From positions 7,056,001-7,120,000 of the forward strand of contig NZ_CP109171.1 of assembly GCF_036246005.1 (NCBI RefSeq): DNA of 64,000 bases, written 5' to 3'. The position numbers and the translations under genes were made by a program. The DNA is from Streptomyces sp. NBC_01723 (GTDB lineage Bacteria; Actinomycetota; Actinomycetes; Streptomycetales; Streptomycetaceae). Under the pieces are notes generated by a model. The model worked only from the letters and a program-made list of their open reading frames with translations. It was not told the DNA's origin and made no database searches. Positions 37,873-45,971 of the stretch are shown here, in pieces (position 1 is the stretch's first letter; the number at the start of each line of letters is the position of its first letter).

Positions 37873-39232
37873 GATGCTCCTATGTCAAGCAGCCAGGCTG
37901 GTGGGCGTTGGGGATTGTGGATTGAGGGGTTGGTCGAGGTCGGCTTGGTCGGCGAGCAAGGCGCGGTAGACGCGGTCGGAGATGCGACGCCGCAGCAGAC
38001 GGAGGGCCTCTGTCTTGGTCTTGCCAACGGTGAGTTGCTTGGCGAAGTAGGTGGCGCCTTCACCGTCACCTCGCACTTGAGTCACAGCGATCACGTGGAG
38101 AGCGTGATTGACAGTGCGATTGCCGCCCCGGTTGAGCCGGACGCGGACTTTGTTGCCTGACCAGACGGGGATCGGGGCAGTGCCGTTGAACCGGGCGAAG
38201 GCGGCCTTGGAGACGAACCGAGTGGCGTCGGCGGCCTCGCCGATGATGACCGCGGCGCCCAGAACGCCGCAGCCGGGGATCGCCAGCAGATGCGGTGCGC
38301 GGGCGGTGACCAGACGACGGATCTGACTCTCCAGCGCGTTGATACGTTCCGAGAGACGACGGCAGTCCGCGACCAGTTCGGTGGCGATGGCCGCGAGTGT
38401 CCCGCGGTGCTGGATCAGAGCTCGGGCCAGCTGTTCCAGGACGCACAGGCGGCGCAGGCCACGAGAGGCGACGGCCAGCTCGGGGTCGAGCTCGTGCAGG
38501 AACCAGCGCAGCTTGTTGCCGATCGCCGTGCGCTGAGCGACCAGGGTGCGCCGGTGGTCGACCAGCAGTTTGATGTCCCGGCTCGGCCCGTCCAGGCACG
38601 CCTTGGGCAGGTCCGGCTCGCGCAGAGCGACCCGGGCCACAGCCTCGGCGTCGATCGGGTCGGACTTCCCGCGCTCCCTGGCCGAGCGTCGCGCGCCGGC
38701 CATCAGCCGGGTGTGCACCCGTACCACCGTGTGTCCGCTGTTGAGCAGGTCGGCCTCGAACCGGCGGGTCAAGTGGCGGCAGTCCTCGACTGCTACCAGC
38801 ACCGGACCGAAGCCGTGCAGCCAGGCCAGCGCCTTGAGATGGCCGGCGGGTCGGGCAGTGACGGTCAGTTCCGCCAGCCGCTTTCCGAGCGGATCGACCG
38901 CCACCAGCGTGTGCGTGTTCTTGTGTCCGTCTATCCCGATGACGATCAACGTGCCTCCCTGCGACGATGCCCGACGCGAACGGATCGTCCGGCGCCGGGG
39001 GCACGCCTCAATCGGGCCAGCGGCACGCTCCTATCAAGCCACATCGCACCGGACAGCCTGCGACCGACGGGCGGCACATCGCTGACAAGCCACCGCCTCG
39101 CGGGGCAGCGAAGAAGCGAGTCAGCCCACCGATCGACAGGATCCTGCCACCAGAGAGCGGCACATCAAGGACCAACCACCAAGGGCGGTTTCGGCCCGTG
39201 CCACCCGCCGATCGTCAACAGCCTGACATTGA
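37873..39232. mobile_element. IS110-family element inside the IS3 orfA-orfB junction
   Basis: Comparing the two halves of the host IS3 (orfA ends ...ASFFA, the orfB side begins AELDRPHTLV) places the IS110 at about 37873-39232. There is no obvious target duplication, as is normal for this family. One intact transposase gene. Confidence 0.8.
37885..38949 (-). CDS. IS110-family transposase (DEDD recombinase)
   Basis: 354 residues. The N-terminal RuvC-like DEDD domain has MIVIGIDGHKNTHTLVAVD (first Asp), VLVAVEDC (Glu) and KSDPIDAEAVARVAL (Asp pair). The C-terminal transposase_20 domain has LLAIPGCGVLGAAVIIGEA, FARFNGTAPIPVWSGNK and LNRGGNRTVNHALHVIA, which contains the Ser-type region. Complete. 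Members of this family are guided by a bridge RNA transcribed from an element end; the non-coding right end (38950-39232) is where one would look. Confidence 0.94.
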   Translation of the reverse strand: MIVIGIDGHKNTHTLVAVDPLGKRLAELTVTARPAGHLKALAWLHGFGPVLVAVEDCRHLTRRFEADLLNSGHTVVRVHTRLMAGARRSARERGKSDPIDAEAVARVALREPDLPKACLDGPSRDIKLLVDHRRTLVAQRTAIGNKLRWFLHELDPELAVASRGLRRLCVLEQLARALIQHRGTLAAIATELVADCRRLSERINALESQIRRLVTARAPHLLAIPGCGVLGAAVIIGEAADATRFVSKAAFARFNGTAPIPVWSGNKVRVRLNRGGNRTVNHALHVIAVTQVRGDGEGATYFAKQLTVGKTKTEALRLLRRRISDRVYRALLADQADLDQPLNPQSPTPTSLAA

Positions 39233-39523
39233 CGCGAAGAAACTCGCCGCAGCCTTCAAGATGTCGTTCGCCCGCTTCAGCTCGGCGATCTCCTTCTTCA
39301 TCGCCTTGATCTGCGCGGACTCCTCCGTGGTCGTACCCGGACGCTTCCCGGAGTCGACCTCATCGCGCTTCACCCAGTTCCGCAGGGTCTCGGCCGAACC
39401 GATCCCGAGTTTCTGGGCAACCGCCCTCAGCGCGGCCGACTCGTTCGGATAGTCACCACGGACCTCGGCGATACGGACCGCTCGTTTGCGCAGCTCAACG
39501 GGATAGGAGGAGGGACGTGCCAT
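39215..39523 (-). CDS. IS3-family OrfA with C-terminus altered by IS110
   Basis: HTH protein MARPSSYPVELRKRAVRIAE, ALRAVAQKLGIGSAETLRNW, with the coil IKAMKKEIAELKRANDILKA. The last residues (SMSGC) come from the inserted IS110 instead of the usual AELDRP, so the link to OrfB is lost. Confidence 0.9.
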   Translation of the reverse strand: MARPSSYPVELRKRAVRIAEVRGDYPNESAALRAVAQKLGIGSAETLRNWVKRDEVDSGKRPGTTTEESAQIKAMKKEIAELKRANDILKAAASFFASMSGC

Positions 39524-39573
39524 GACTCGATCCTTTCACGGAATCGAGTCTCTACCGAACCCGGAACGGTTCA

Positions 39574-39779
39574 AACTCCGCTCGAAAGCATGACAGTTCA
39601 GCGAACGCAATCCGCGGGACACCGTGGTGCAGCAGACTCATCGCAACGGCCTTCGTACTGGTCAAGTGCATCTGTGACGGAACACAGGATCAGACGAAAG
39701 CCACTCTCACGTCCGGTGCACAACCGAAACGCTCAGCAAGTTCGAGGTCACGTTCGACCGCAGACGTTAAACGCCAAGC
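39574..39779. other. Short unique segment between IS3 and IS1380
   Basis: About 200 bases with no gene, repeat or recognisable signal. Confidence 0.3.
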
Positions 39780-39905
39780 TTAGCCTCGCGCTTTCGCGAG
39801 GTGGGCTGTCCAAGAGATGATCAGAAACACGGAAAGTGCCCTTGACCTGCAACGATAGGACTTGCTGAGGGTCCTGTTGGCTGCAAGGAAAAGAGCACTT
39901 TCCAG

Positions 39906-41282
39906 GTGAGAGAGCCTATCTCGTCGTACCCGCGTGTCCGTGTCCAGGGAGACGGTCGGCAGGTGGTCTCGCAGGCCGGTGCGGTCCTGCTGCTGGAGAC
40001 GGTCCGCAAGACGGGCCTTGACCAGGCGATATCCGCAGCCCTGGCGCCCTGGCGGAAGCCGCGGGCCGTCCACGATCCCGGGAAGATCCTCCTGGACCTC
40101 GCGCTGGCAGTCGCGATGGGCGGGGACTGCCTGGCGGATATCGGCATGCTGCGGGCCGAGCCGGCCGTGTTCGGGCCGGTCGCCTCCGACCCGACGGTCT
40201 CCCGCCTCATCGACACCCTCGCAGCCTCCGGGGAGAAGGCCCTGCGGGCCATCCGTTCCGCGCGGGCTGAAGTCCGTCAACGTGCCTGGCGGTTGGCCGG
40301 ACGGGCAGCGCCTGATGCGGGCGGGGCGGTGACCGTCGACCTCGACGGGGTGCTGGTGATCGCGCACTCGGACAAGGAGGACGCCGCACCCACCTGGAAG
40401 CGGACCTACGGCCATCACCCGCTGATGGGCTTCGTCGACCACGGACCGGGCGGCACGGGGGAACCGGTCGCGGCCCTGCTCAGACCAGGAAACGCGGGCT
40501 CGAACACCGCGTCCGACCACGTCACCGCCGCCCAACTGGCGCTGGCCCAGCTGCCGAAGAAGTACCGGCGTGGGCGCCGGACCCTGATCCGCACTGACTC
40601 CGCGGGCGGCACTCACGACTTCGTCGCATGGCTCGCCCAGCGGGGACGGTGGCTGTCCTACTCGGTCGGCATGGTGATCACCGACGCGATCCACCAGCAC
40701 GTGCTGAAGGTTCCGGCCTCGGCCTGGACGGCGGCCATCGAGACCGGCGGCGAGATCCGCGACGGCGCCTGGGTCGCTGAACTCACCGGCGACGTTCTGG
40801 ACGGCTGGCCCAAGGACATGCGGCTGATCGTCAGGAAGGAACGACCGCACCCCGGGGCCCAGTTGAGGCTCACGGACGCGGACGGCATGCGGCTGACCTG
40901 TTTCGCCACCAACACCTCGGGCCGGCCGATCGCCGAGCTCGAGCTCCGTCACCGGCTGCGGGCCCGGGCCGAGGACCGCATCCGGGCCGCCCGGGCCACC
41001 GGCCTGCGGAATCTTCCTCTGCACCGCACGGCCCAGAACCGGATCTGGCTGGAGATCGTGCAGATCGCTCTCGACCTGCTGGCCTGGATGCCGATGCTCG
41101 CCCTGACCGGCAAGGCCCGTCTCTGGGAACCTCGCCGCCTGCGGCTCCGCCTGTTCACCACGGCCGGACAGCTCGTGACCACCGGCCGTCGGCAAATCCT
41201 CCGCCTGGCCCAGCACTGGCCCTGGACCAGTCACATCACTGCCGCCCTCGAACGGCTCGCACTCCTGCCGAACCCGGGATGA
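39906..41282 (+). CDS. IS1380-family transposase
   Basis: 458 residues, full length. PRVRVQGDGRQVVSQAGAVLLL, DPGKILLDLALAVAMGGDC, SDPTVSRLIDTLA, the first catalytic Asp in VTVDLDGVLVIAHS, HPLMGFVDHGPGGTGEPVAALLRPGNAGS, the second Asp in LIRTDSAGGTHDFVAW, and the C-terminal Glu region LHRTAQNRIWLEIVQIALDLL. All expected blocks are in one frame, so it is probably active. The upstream stretch 39784-39905 holds the element's left end and promoter region. Confidence 0.94.
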   Translation: MREPISSYPRVRVQGDGRQVVSQAGAVLLLETVRKTGLDQAISAALAPWRKPRAVHDPGKILLDLALAVAMGGDCLADIGMLRAEPAVFGPVASDPTVSRLIDTLAASGEKALRAIRSARAEVRQRAWRLAGRAAPDAGGAVTVDLDGVLVIAHSDKEDAAPTWKRTYGHHPLMGFVDHGPGGTGEPVAALLRPGNAGSNTASDHVTAAQLALAQLPKKYRRGRRTLIRTDSAGGTHDFVAWLAQRGRWLSYSVGMVITDAIHQHVLKVPASAWTAAIETGGEIRDGAWVAELTGDVLDGWPKDMRLIVRKERPHPGAQLRLTDADGMRLTCFATNTSGRPIAELELRHRLRARAEDRIRAARATGLRNLPLHRTAQNRIWLEIVQIALDLLAWMPMLALTGKARLWEPRRLRLRLFTTAGQLVTTGRRQILRLAQHWPWTSHITAALERLALLPNPG

Positions 41283-41401
41283 GCAGCGGATTCATCCGCC
41301 CCTACGAGAGAACCCTCCGGCCGGAGCAGTGGAACCCGGCGTCCATCCGAGACGACACTCGGGCCCTCAACCTGCCCAGCCTCAGCCCACAGCACGAAAA
41401 C

Positions 41402-41426
41402 GGTCCACCGACTCCGTCGGCGGACC
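41402..41426 (+). terminator. Hairpin downstream of the IS1380 transposase
   Basis: A 10-bp stem (GGTCCACCGA with TCGGCGGACC, one mismatch) around CTCCG, ~120 bases after the stop and inside the IS1380 right end. It may act as a terminator; there is no T-run. Confidence 0.45.
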
Positions 41427-41446
41427 GTCACGCAAGATCGAGGTTA

Positions 41447-42311
41447 GACCGTGTCCTACATGGTCAGTTGGTCGTTGGGCTGCGTATGGGGCGGGGTACG
41501 TGGAGTTGGATTGTTCCGGACGGCTTGTGGGAGATCGCCAGGCCGTTGATCCCGGAGGTCCGGGTTCGGCCGCAGGGCGGCGGGAAGCAGAACACGCCTG
41601 ATGAGACGCTGTTCGCAGCGATCATCTATGTGCTGGTCAGTGGATGTGCCTGGCGGGCTCTGCCGCCGTGTTTCGGGATATCGAAGTCGACCGCACACCG
41701 CAGGTTCATGATCTGGTCGAGGGCCGGCGTGTGGGGGCGCTTGCATGAAGCCGTCGTTCACCGGCTCGATGACGCGGGCCTTGTCGATGTCTCCCGTGTG
41801 GTCCTCGACTCGGCTCATGTGCGCGCTAAAAAGGGGCGAACACACAGGTCCGAGCCCCGTGGACCGAGGCAAGCCGGGTTCCAAGATGCACATCCTGTCG
41901 GACGCGAACGGACTGCCCCTGGTCGTCGGCGTCTCGGCCGCCAACGTCCACGACAGCCAAAGCCTGAAGCCCATGGTGGCGGGTCACCAAACGAAACACG
42001 ACCCCTATCGCGGCCGCCACTTCAAACCCCAACGCCTCCATGCCGACAAGGCCTACGACATCCCTGAACTGCGGAAATGGCTCCGCGGCAAGCGGATCGG
42101 AGTGCGTATCGCCCGCAAGGGCATCGAGTCCAGCGAACGATTGGGTCGGCGCCGATGGGTGATCGAACGGACCATCTCCTGGCTGTCCGGCTACCGCAGA
42201 CTCAGCCCTCGCTACGAACGGAAACCCCGCAACTACCTGGCCTTTCTCGGCCTCGCCGCAGCACTGTGCTGCTACAAACGACTCCTCAAACTGACCATGT
42301 AGGACACGGTC
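41447..42311. mobile_element. IS5-family element with perfect terminal repeats
   Basis: Perfect ~22-bp inverted repeats (left begins AGACCGTGTCCTACATGG; right ends CCATGTAGGACACGGTCT). No clear target duplication. Its left end was later used as the insertion point of the IS1380. Confidence 0.85.
41486..42302 (+). CDS. IS5-family transposase in two frames
   Basis: Frame 1 from ATG 41486: WIVPDGLWEIARPLIPEVRV, CAWRALPPCFGISKSTAHRRF, VVLDSAHVRAKKG (first Asp). The frame changes at an A-run, GCTAAAAAGGGG (41825-41836), and continues GEHTGPSPVDRGKPGSKMHI, LHADKAYDIPELRKWLRGKR (second Asp), RRWVIERTISWLSGYRRLS (Glu) and YLAFLGLAAALCCYKRLLKL, ending at 42302. Either programmed frameshifting at the run or a mutation in it; the domains are otherwise complete. 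Confidence 0.85.
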
Positions 42312-42330
42312 TGTGAACCGCAGGGGGGTG

Positions 42331-43194
42331 TCAGTCGTCCACCGCGCGGACGTCTTCCTCTCGTACGGGTCGCGTTTCTGCGGCCCAAGACGCGAGCAGC
42401 GTGAACCGGTCCGCGCTTTCCGGGTGCGTGTCGGTGGGGTGGTAGATGACGAGCATCTGGTCGCCGGTGTCGTCGACGGCGAGCTTGGAGAGGTTTAGCA
42501 CCATCGGACCGACCTGCGGGTGATCGATGCGGACGGGACCGCCCCGGGCCGGCCGCACATCGTGGCGGGCCCACGCCTGCCGAAACGCTTCGCTTGCCAG
42601 TGACAGTTCTCCGATGAGCTGCACGGCCCGTGGATCGTCGAGATCAGCTCCGACGCGTTTGCGGAACATCGCGACCATGTCGTTTCGATCGAAGTGTATT
42701 CGGTCATCCGCGTCGAGGAATGCAGCACGCAGCAGGTTCTCACCGGGTCGGAGCTCCGGCGAGAGGACGTGCGCCAGCGGATTGCTCGCGAGCACGTCCA
42801 TGTAGCGCCCCGCGACAAACGCGGGCATCTCTATCGAGCGGACGAGCTCCAGGATGCGGGGGATGACTGTCTCGCGGCGGGGTGCGCGACGCCGACGTGG
42901 CGCCGTGGCGCTCAGTTTGAGGAGATGCTCGGCGGAGGGTTCGTCGAGTTGCAGCACGCGTGCGATGGCTTCGAGCACCTGCACCGAGGGATTCCTGTTG
43001 CGCCCCTGCTCGAGCCGGAGGTAGTAGTCCGAGCTGATGCCGGCGAGCAGGGCGACTTCTTCGCGGCGCAGCCCCGGCACTCGACGTCGTTCATCCTCAG
43101 GCAGACCGACAGTCTCCGGGGCCACCAGGCCCCGTCGAGCGCGCAAGTAGTCGCCGAGCCTGTTCTCGCGCCCTGAGTCTGCCGCGTTCGTCAC
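42331..43194 (-). CDS. XRE-family transcriptional regulator with MmyB-like C-terminus
   Basis: 287 residues from GTG 43194. The N-terminal HTH is in RLGDYLRARRGLVAPETVGL, VPGLRREEVALLAGISSDYY and LRLEQGRNRNPSVQVLEAIA. The C-terminal domain (MPAFVAGRYMDVLASNPLAH ... WARHDVRPARGGPVRIDHP) is the ligand-binding MmyB type. Such proteins commonly repress a divergent oxidoreductase gene, and a short-chain dehydrogenase begins 168 bases away on the other strand. It probably regulates that gene and itself. Confidence 0.94.
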   Translation of the reverse strand: MTNAADSGRENRLGDYLRARRGLVAPETVGLPEDERRRVPGLRREEVALLAGISSDYYLRLEQGRNRNPSVQVLEAIARVLQLDEPSAEHLLKLSATAPRRRRAPRRETVIPRILELVRSIEMPAFVAGRYMDVLASNPLAHVLSPELRPGENLLRAAFLDADDRIHFDRNDMVAMFRKRVGADLDDPRAVQLIGELSLASEAFRQAWARHDVRPARGGPVRIDHPQVGPMVLNLSKLAVDDTGDQMLVIYHPTDTHPESADRFTLLASWAAETRPVREEDVRAVDD

Positions 43195-43362
43195 ACTCGT
43201 TGACAATAGTTCCTGCGGACTGACGTTGCCTGGTCCTGCCACTCCCAGGATCGAGGTGGCCTTCTCCGTCGGCCAGGAGGGCCGCACGGTTGTCACAGAG
43301 CGCGACGCGCACTGGCACGAGCGCTCGTTCGTCATCACCACGTCAGCCAAAGGAGGGTACTC

Positions 43363-44118
43363 GTGCCTACGAACCGTATTGCTCTGATCACCGGAGCCAA
43401 CCAAGGCATGGGCAAGCAGGTCGCAAAGGAGCTGGTCTTCGATGGGGTGACCGTGTTTGTCGGATCCCGCGACCTTGCCCGTGGCGAGAAGGCAGCCGCA
43501 GAGATCGGTGAGGGCGCCGTCGCGCTCCAGCTCGACGTGACCGACACGGCGTCGATCGCCTCGGCCGCCGAACGGATCCGCGACGAGACCGGCCGACTTG
43601 ACCTCCTCATCAACAACGCCGCCATCTCCACTACCCGCACCGATGTGCGTGATCTGTCCGAGCTCCGGGCAATGTCGAAAACTAGCACCGTCCCCCTCGA
43701 TGAGGTGCGGGCTGTGTGGGAGGTGAACGTCTTCGGTCCCCTGGCGGTATTCCAAGCCATGCTGCCGCTGCTTCGCGAATCACCTGATGCGCGCGTCGTG
43801 AACGTCACGAGCGCACTCGGTTCGCTGACAACCATGGCTGGCCCGGACTTCCCGTACCGCTCCACATTCGAACCCGTCTACGCCGCGTCGAAGACGGCGC
43901 TCAACGCCGTGACGCTGGCGATGATGATCGAACTGGAGGACACCGACGTCAAAGTCAACCTCGTCTCACCAGGGTTCGCCAACACCGCACTGGTCAACTT
44001 CGAGGGCATAGAGTCGGTCGAGGAGGCCGCCCGCGAGATCGTACGCGTCGCCCGGCTCGGAGCCGACGGACCCACCGGCACCTTCACGCTCTGGGAAGGC
44101 GTGGACCTCCCGTGGTGA
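43363..44118 (+). CDS. Short-chain dehydrogenase/reductase
   Basis: 251 residues. GTG 43363 follows AGGAGG at 6 bases. Cofactor motif TGANQGMG, DVTD (adenine site), NNAA, catalytic Ser in NVTSALGSL, and YAASK (Tyr-x3-Lys) are all present, followed by VNLVSPGFANTALVNF. A classical NAD(P)-dependent SDR, 251 residues being normal. Divergent from an XRE/MmyB regulator that probably controls it. Substrate unknown. Confidence 0.95.
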   Translation: MPTNRIALITGANQGMGKQVAKELVFDGVTVFVGSRDLARGEKAAAEIGEGAVALQLDVTDTASIASAAERIRDETGRLDLLINNAAISTTRTDVRDLSELRAMSKTSTVPLDEVRAVWEVNVFGPLAVFQAMLPLLRESPDARVVNVTSALGSLTTMAGPDFPYRSTFEPVYAASKTALNAVTLAMMIELEDTDVKVNLVSPGFANTALVNFEGIESVEEAAREIVRVARLGADGPTGTFTLWEGVDLPW

Positions 44119-44214
44119 CCCACGTCGGAATGGGCAGTCAGCGTCGGACGACTCACAAACGACACCACCGCCGGCGATCCGGTGCCTCCCCCCGACGCGC
44201 TGATCGATCACCGC

Positions 44215-44523
44215 TCAGTCGAGTTCCGCGAGCTTGGCGATGTCGACGTCAGTGCGGTTGCCATGGATCTTGACGGTGGCGGGTTCGGCCTCGATGCGGC
44301 TGAACTCGTCCTCGGTGAGGTCGACGTCCGCGGCGCCGGTCACGACTTCCGGGAACGCGGGTGCCATCTGGGTGCCGCGGCGTGAGCGCAGCATCACCTG
44401 GCCGCCGTCGATGCAGAGGCCAGCGCGGAATCCGTCCCACTTCGGTTCCGCAGCGGACCGCGGCGGCAGGACGGGGCTGCGCACCGTTTCGGTGAGCATC
44501 GGCTCCGGCAGGGTCCACGTCAT
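44215..44523 (-). pseudogene. ATP-dependent DNA ligase N-terminus joined to an unrelated tail
   Basis: From ATG 44523 the product starts MTWTLPEPMLTETVRSPVLP and contains the ligase nucleotidyl-transfer motif AAEPKWDGFRAGL (Lys-x-Asp-Gly), then MLRSRRGTQMAPAFPEV. These are the first ~60 residues of an actinobacterial ATP-dependent DNA ligase of the LigC type. After Thr-Gly-Ala-Ala-Asp the sequence changes to TEDEFSRIEAEPATVKIHGN and ends, far short of the ~350 residues expected. A deletion fusion, not a ligase. Confidence 0.7.
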
Positions 44524-44659
44524 GGTGGAGGTCTTCCACCCGAGGGCTTGACGGTGTGCGTGTGGTCGGCCAGGTGGTCGTGCCCGGCCACCGGTCTGGG
44601 CATCCCGAGCACCAGACCTGACCACCCTGGTCAGACGCTTGGGTAGTGCGCTGAGCGGC

Positions 44660-44869
44660 TCAGCTGTGCGGGCGGGTGTTGGTGAAGCGGACGGCAGGTC
44701 CCCAGTGCTTCTGTTCGGGGGCGAGGTACCACTGGCACAGGGGCAGGCCGCCGCTGCCGTATCGGTGGGTGGGGCGCTGGCAGCCGGCGCATGCTTCGAC
44801 GTAGCTGCTGGAGGTGGTGAAGGTGGAGGGGTCGGGTTCGCTGATCGGGGGTGGGGGAGTGCTGGTCAT
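44660..44869 (-). CDS. Small hypothetical protein with Cys motifs
   Basis: 69 residues from ATG 44869: a Pro/Ser-rich N-terminus (TSTPPPPISEPDPSTFTTSS), then ACAGCQRPTHRYGSGGLPLC, a CxxC...C pattern that could bind a metal. The same frame is open further upstream into a coiled-coil fragment, so the exact start is uncertain. Function unknown. Confidence 0.45.
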   Translation of the reverse strand: MTSTPPPPISEPDPSTFTTSSSYVEACAGCQRPTHRYGSGGLPLCQWYLAPEQKHWGPAVRFTNTRPHS

Positions 44870-45115
44870 CGTTGGGTGTCCGTTCTGGGTGATCAGTAAG
44901 TGAATCACCGCGAACACAGCATGAAAGGACAGAAAGTGCCGTCGCCCGGTCAGCGCGCCGCGGCGGTACTGCTCGAGGCCGATCGTCCGAAGCTTGAGAA
45001 CCTCCTCGGCATCCGCCAAGTCTGCCCGCACCCGCTTCAGTTCGGCTTCGAGCTCATCCACCCGCACGGCAGCGGCCTTCCGCCGCGTTTCCAGGACCGC
45101 ACGCATCGACGGCAT
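44870..45115 (-). pseudogene. Coiled-coil small ORF fragment
   Basis: From ATG 45115: MPSMRAVLETRRKAAAVRVD, ELEAELKRVRADLADAEEVL, LKLRTIGLEQY, a strongly helical, heptad-like segment found as a small conserved Streptomyces ORF often near transposases. After about 55 residues the family-like part ends and the frame runs on into the next small ORF without a stop. Probably a truncated gene. Confidence 0.4.
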
Positions 45116-45224
45116 CCGCCACCCCCACCGACTCGATCAGCAACGAGTCGAGGCTCCCGCCACAGCCGCAATCTCATGCCTGACCAGCGGAATCTGCACA
45201 CGGCATTCGGAAAGAGAACGGCCT

Positions 45225-45971
45225 CTAAGCGCCCCAGGGAACGCGGGCGAGGACGAGCCCTCGGACTTCCACCGCTTTCCCGACCGACGTCAGGTGCTTG
45301 CCTACGGTGTGGAACTGGGCTCCGGTGGTGAAGACGTCGTCGACGAGCAGGATGCGTTTGCCCTCGACGCTCTGCCGGAGCTTGAGGGCCGTGGCGTGCT
45401 CTTTGGCGGCCTCCATTTTCGCCTGCCAGCCTGAGCCGGCCGACTTCTTCGTCTCGTGGTTCTTCACCAGCACAGGACTGGCAGGGTCCGCGAACGGCCA
45501 GCGGCCGAGCGTGTCCTCGGCGTAAGCAGCCTGCATCATCGTTTCGATGTGCTGGAGCGGTGCCCGGTCCGGTGCCGAGGGATTGCCCACGATGAGGTCG
45601 ATGTCCGCCATCTCGTCGGAGTGGGCGTTCAGCCAGCCGACGATGAGGCGTCCGAAGATCGTCCCCCATCCGACGGAACCGGGCTTCTGGCCGTACTTGT
45701 ACTCCCAGATGGTCTGTTTCAGCGGCGGCGCGTGAAGGGCAACGGCATCGACGCGAGTGAAGCAGCGGACGGCCGGTTCCCACTGGCAGATGATGTTCCC
45801 GCAGCTCGCCGTGGGTGAGGCGAGAGTCTGTCCACACACCTCACAGTGGGGTTTGACCGTCCGGGCAGCACAGGCCGCACAGAGGGCGGGTGTTCCGTTG
45901 CCCTTGTAGGCGCACAGGCGACACTGGGGGAAGCCGAGCGGCTTCGGCAGGTCAGATGATGCGTTGGTCAC
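45225..45971 (-). CDS. ComF-like phosphoribosyltransferase with zinc ribbon
   Basis: 248 residues from GTG 45971, which overlaps the stop of the upstream dprA-like gene by 4 bases. The N-terminus has paired Cys motifs (CRLCAYKG, LCAACAA, HCEVCGQT). The C-terminal domain carries the PRPP-binding motif RILLVDDVFTTGAQFHT and a preceding KNHETKKSAGSGWQAKM region. ComF proteins act in competence; PRTases of this type also occur with DprA/SLOG proteins in predicted nucleotide-based conflict systems (known from comparative genomics of such families). Here the pair forms a compact two-gene operon, well away from any other competence gene. Confidence 0.88.
   Translation of the reverse strand: MTNASSDLPKPLGFPQCRLCAYKGNGTPALCAACAARTVKPHCEVCGQTLASPTASCGNIICQWEPAVRCFTRVDAVALHAPPLKQTIWEYKYGQKPGSVGWGTIFGRLIVGWLNAHSDEMADIDLIVGNPSAPDRAPLQHIETMMQAAYAEDTLGRWPFADPASPVLVKNHETKKSAGSGWQAKMEAAKEHATALKLRQSVEGKRILLVDDVFTTGAQFHTVGKHLTSVGKAVEVRGLVLARVPWGA

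Larger units (their letters stand above)
36888..39573. mobile_element. IS3-family element interrupted by an IS110-family element
   Basis: Perfect 27-bp inverted repeats mark the ends: left 36888-36914 (starts TGAACCGTTCCGGGTTCGGT) and right 39547-39573. No 3-bp target duplication is seen (TCC versus AAC), which suggests a later exchange between copies. orfA and orfB are separated by an IS110-type insertion at 37873-39232. Confidence 0.9.
39784..41443. mobile_element. IS1380-family element, intact, TTAG target duplication
   Basis: The outer inverted repeats are imperfect: CCTCGCGCTTTCGCGA on the left, complement of TCACGCAAGATCGAGG on the right. TTAG at 39780-39783 is repeated at 41444-41447, matching the 4-bp duplication of this family. 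The insertion lies directly at the left end of an IS5 element, so it came after that IS5. Confidence 0.85.

Noticed and set aside
37873..39232. Reading the IS110 region as a second orfB of the IS3
   Set aside because: The protein has the DEDD/transposase_20 motifs of IS110, and the IS3 halves join cleanly when it is removed.
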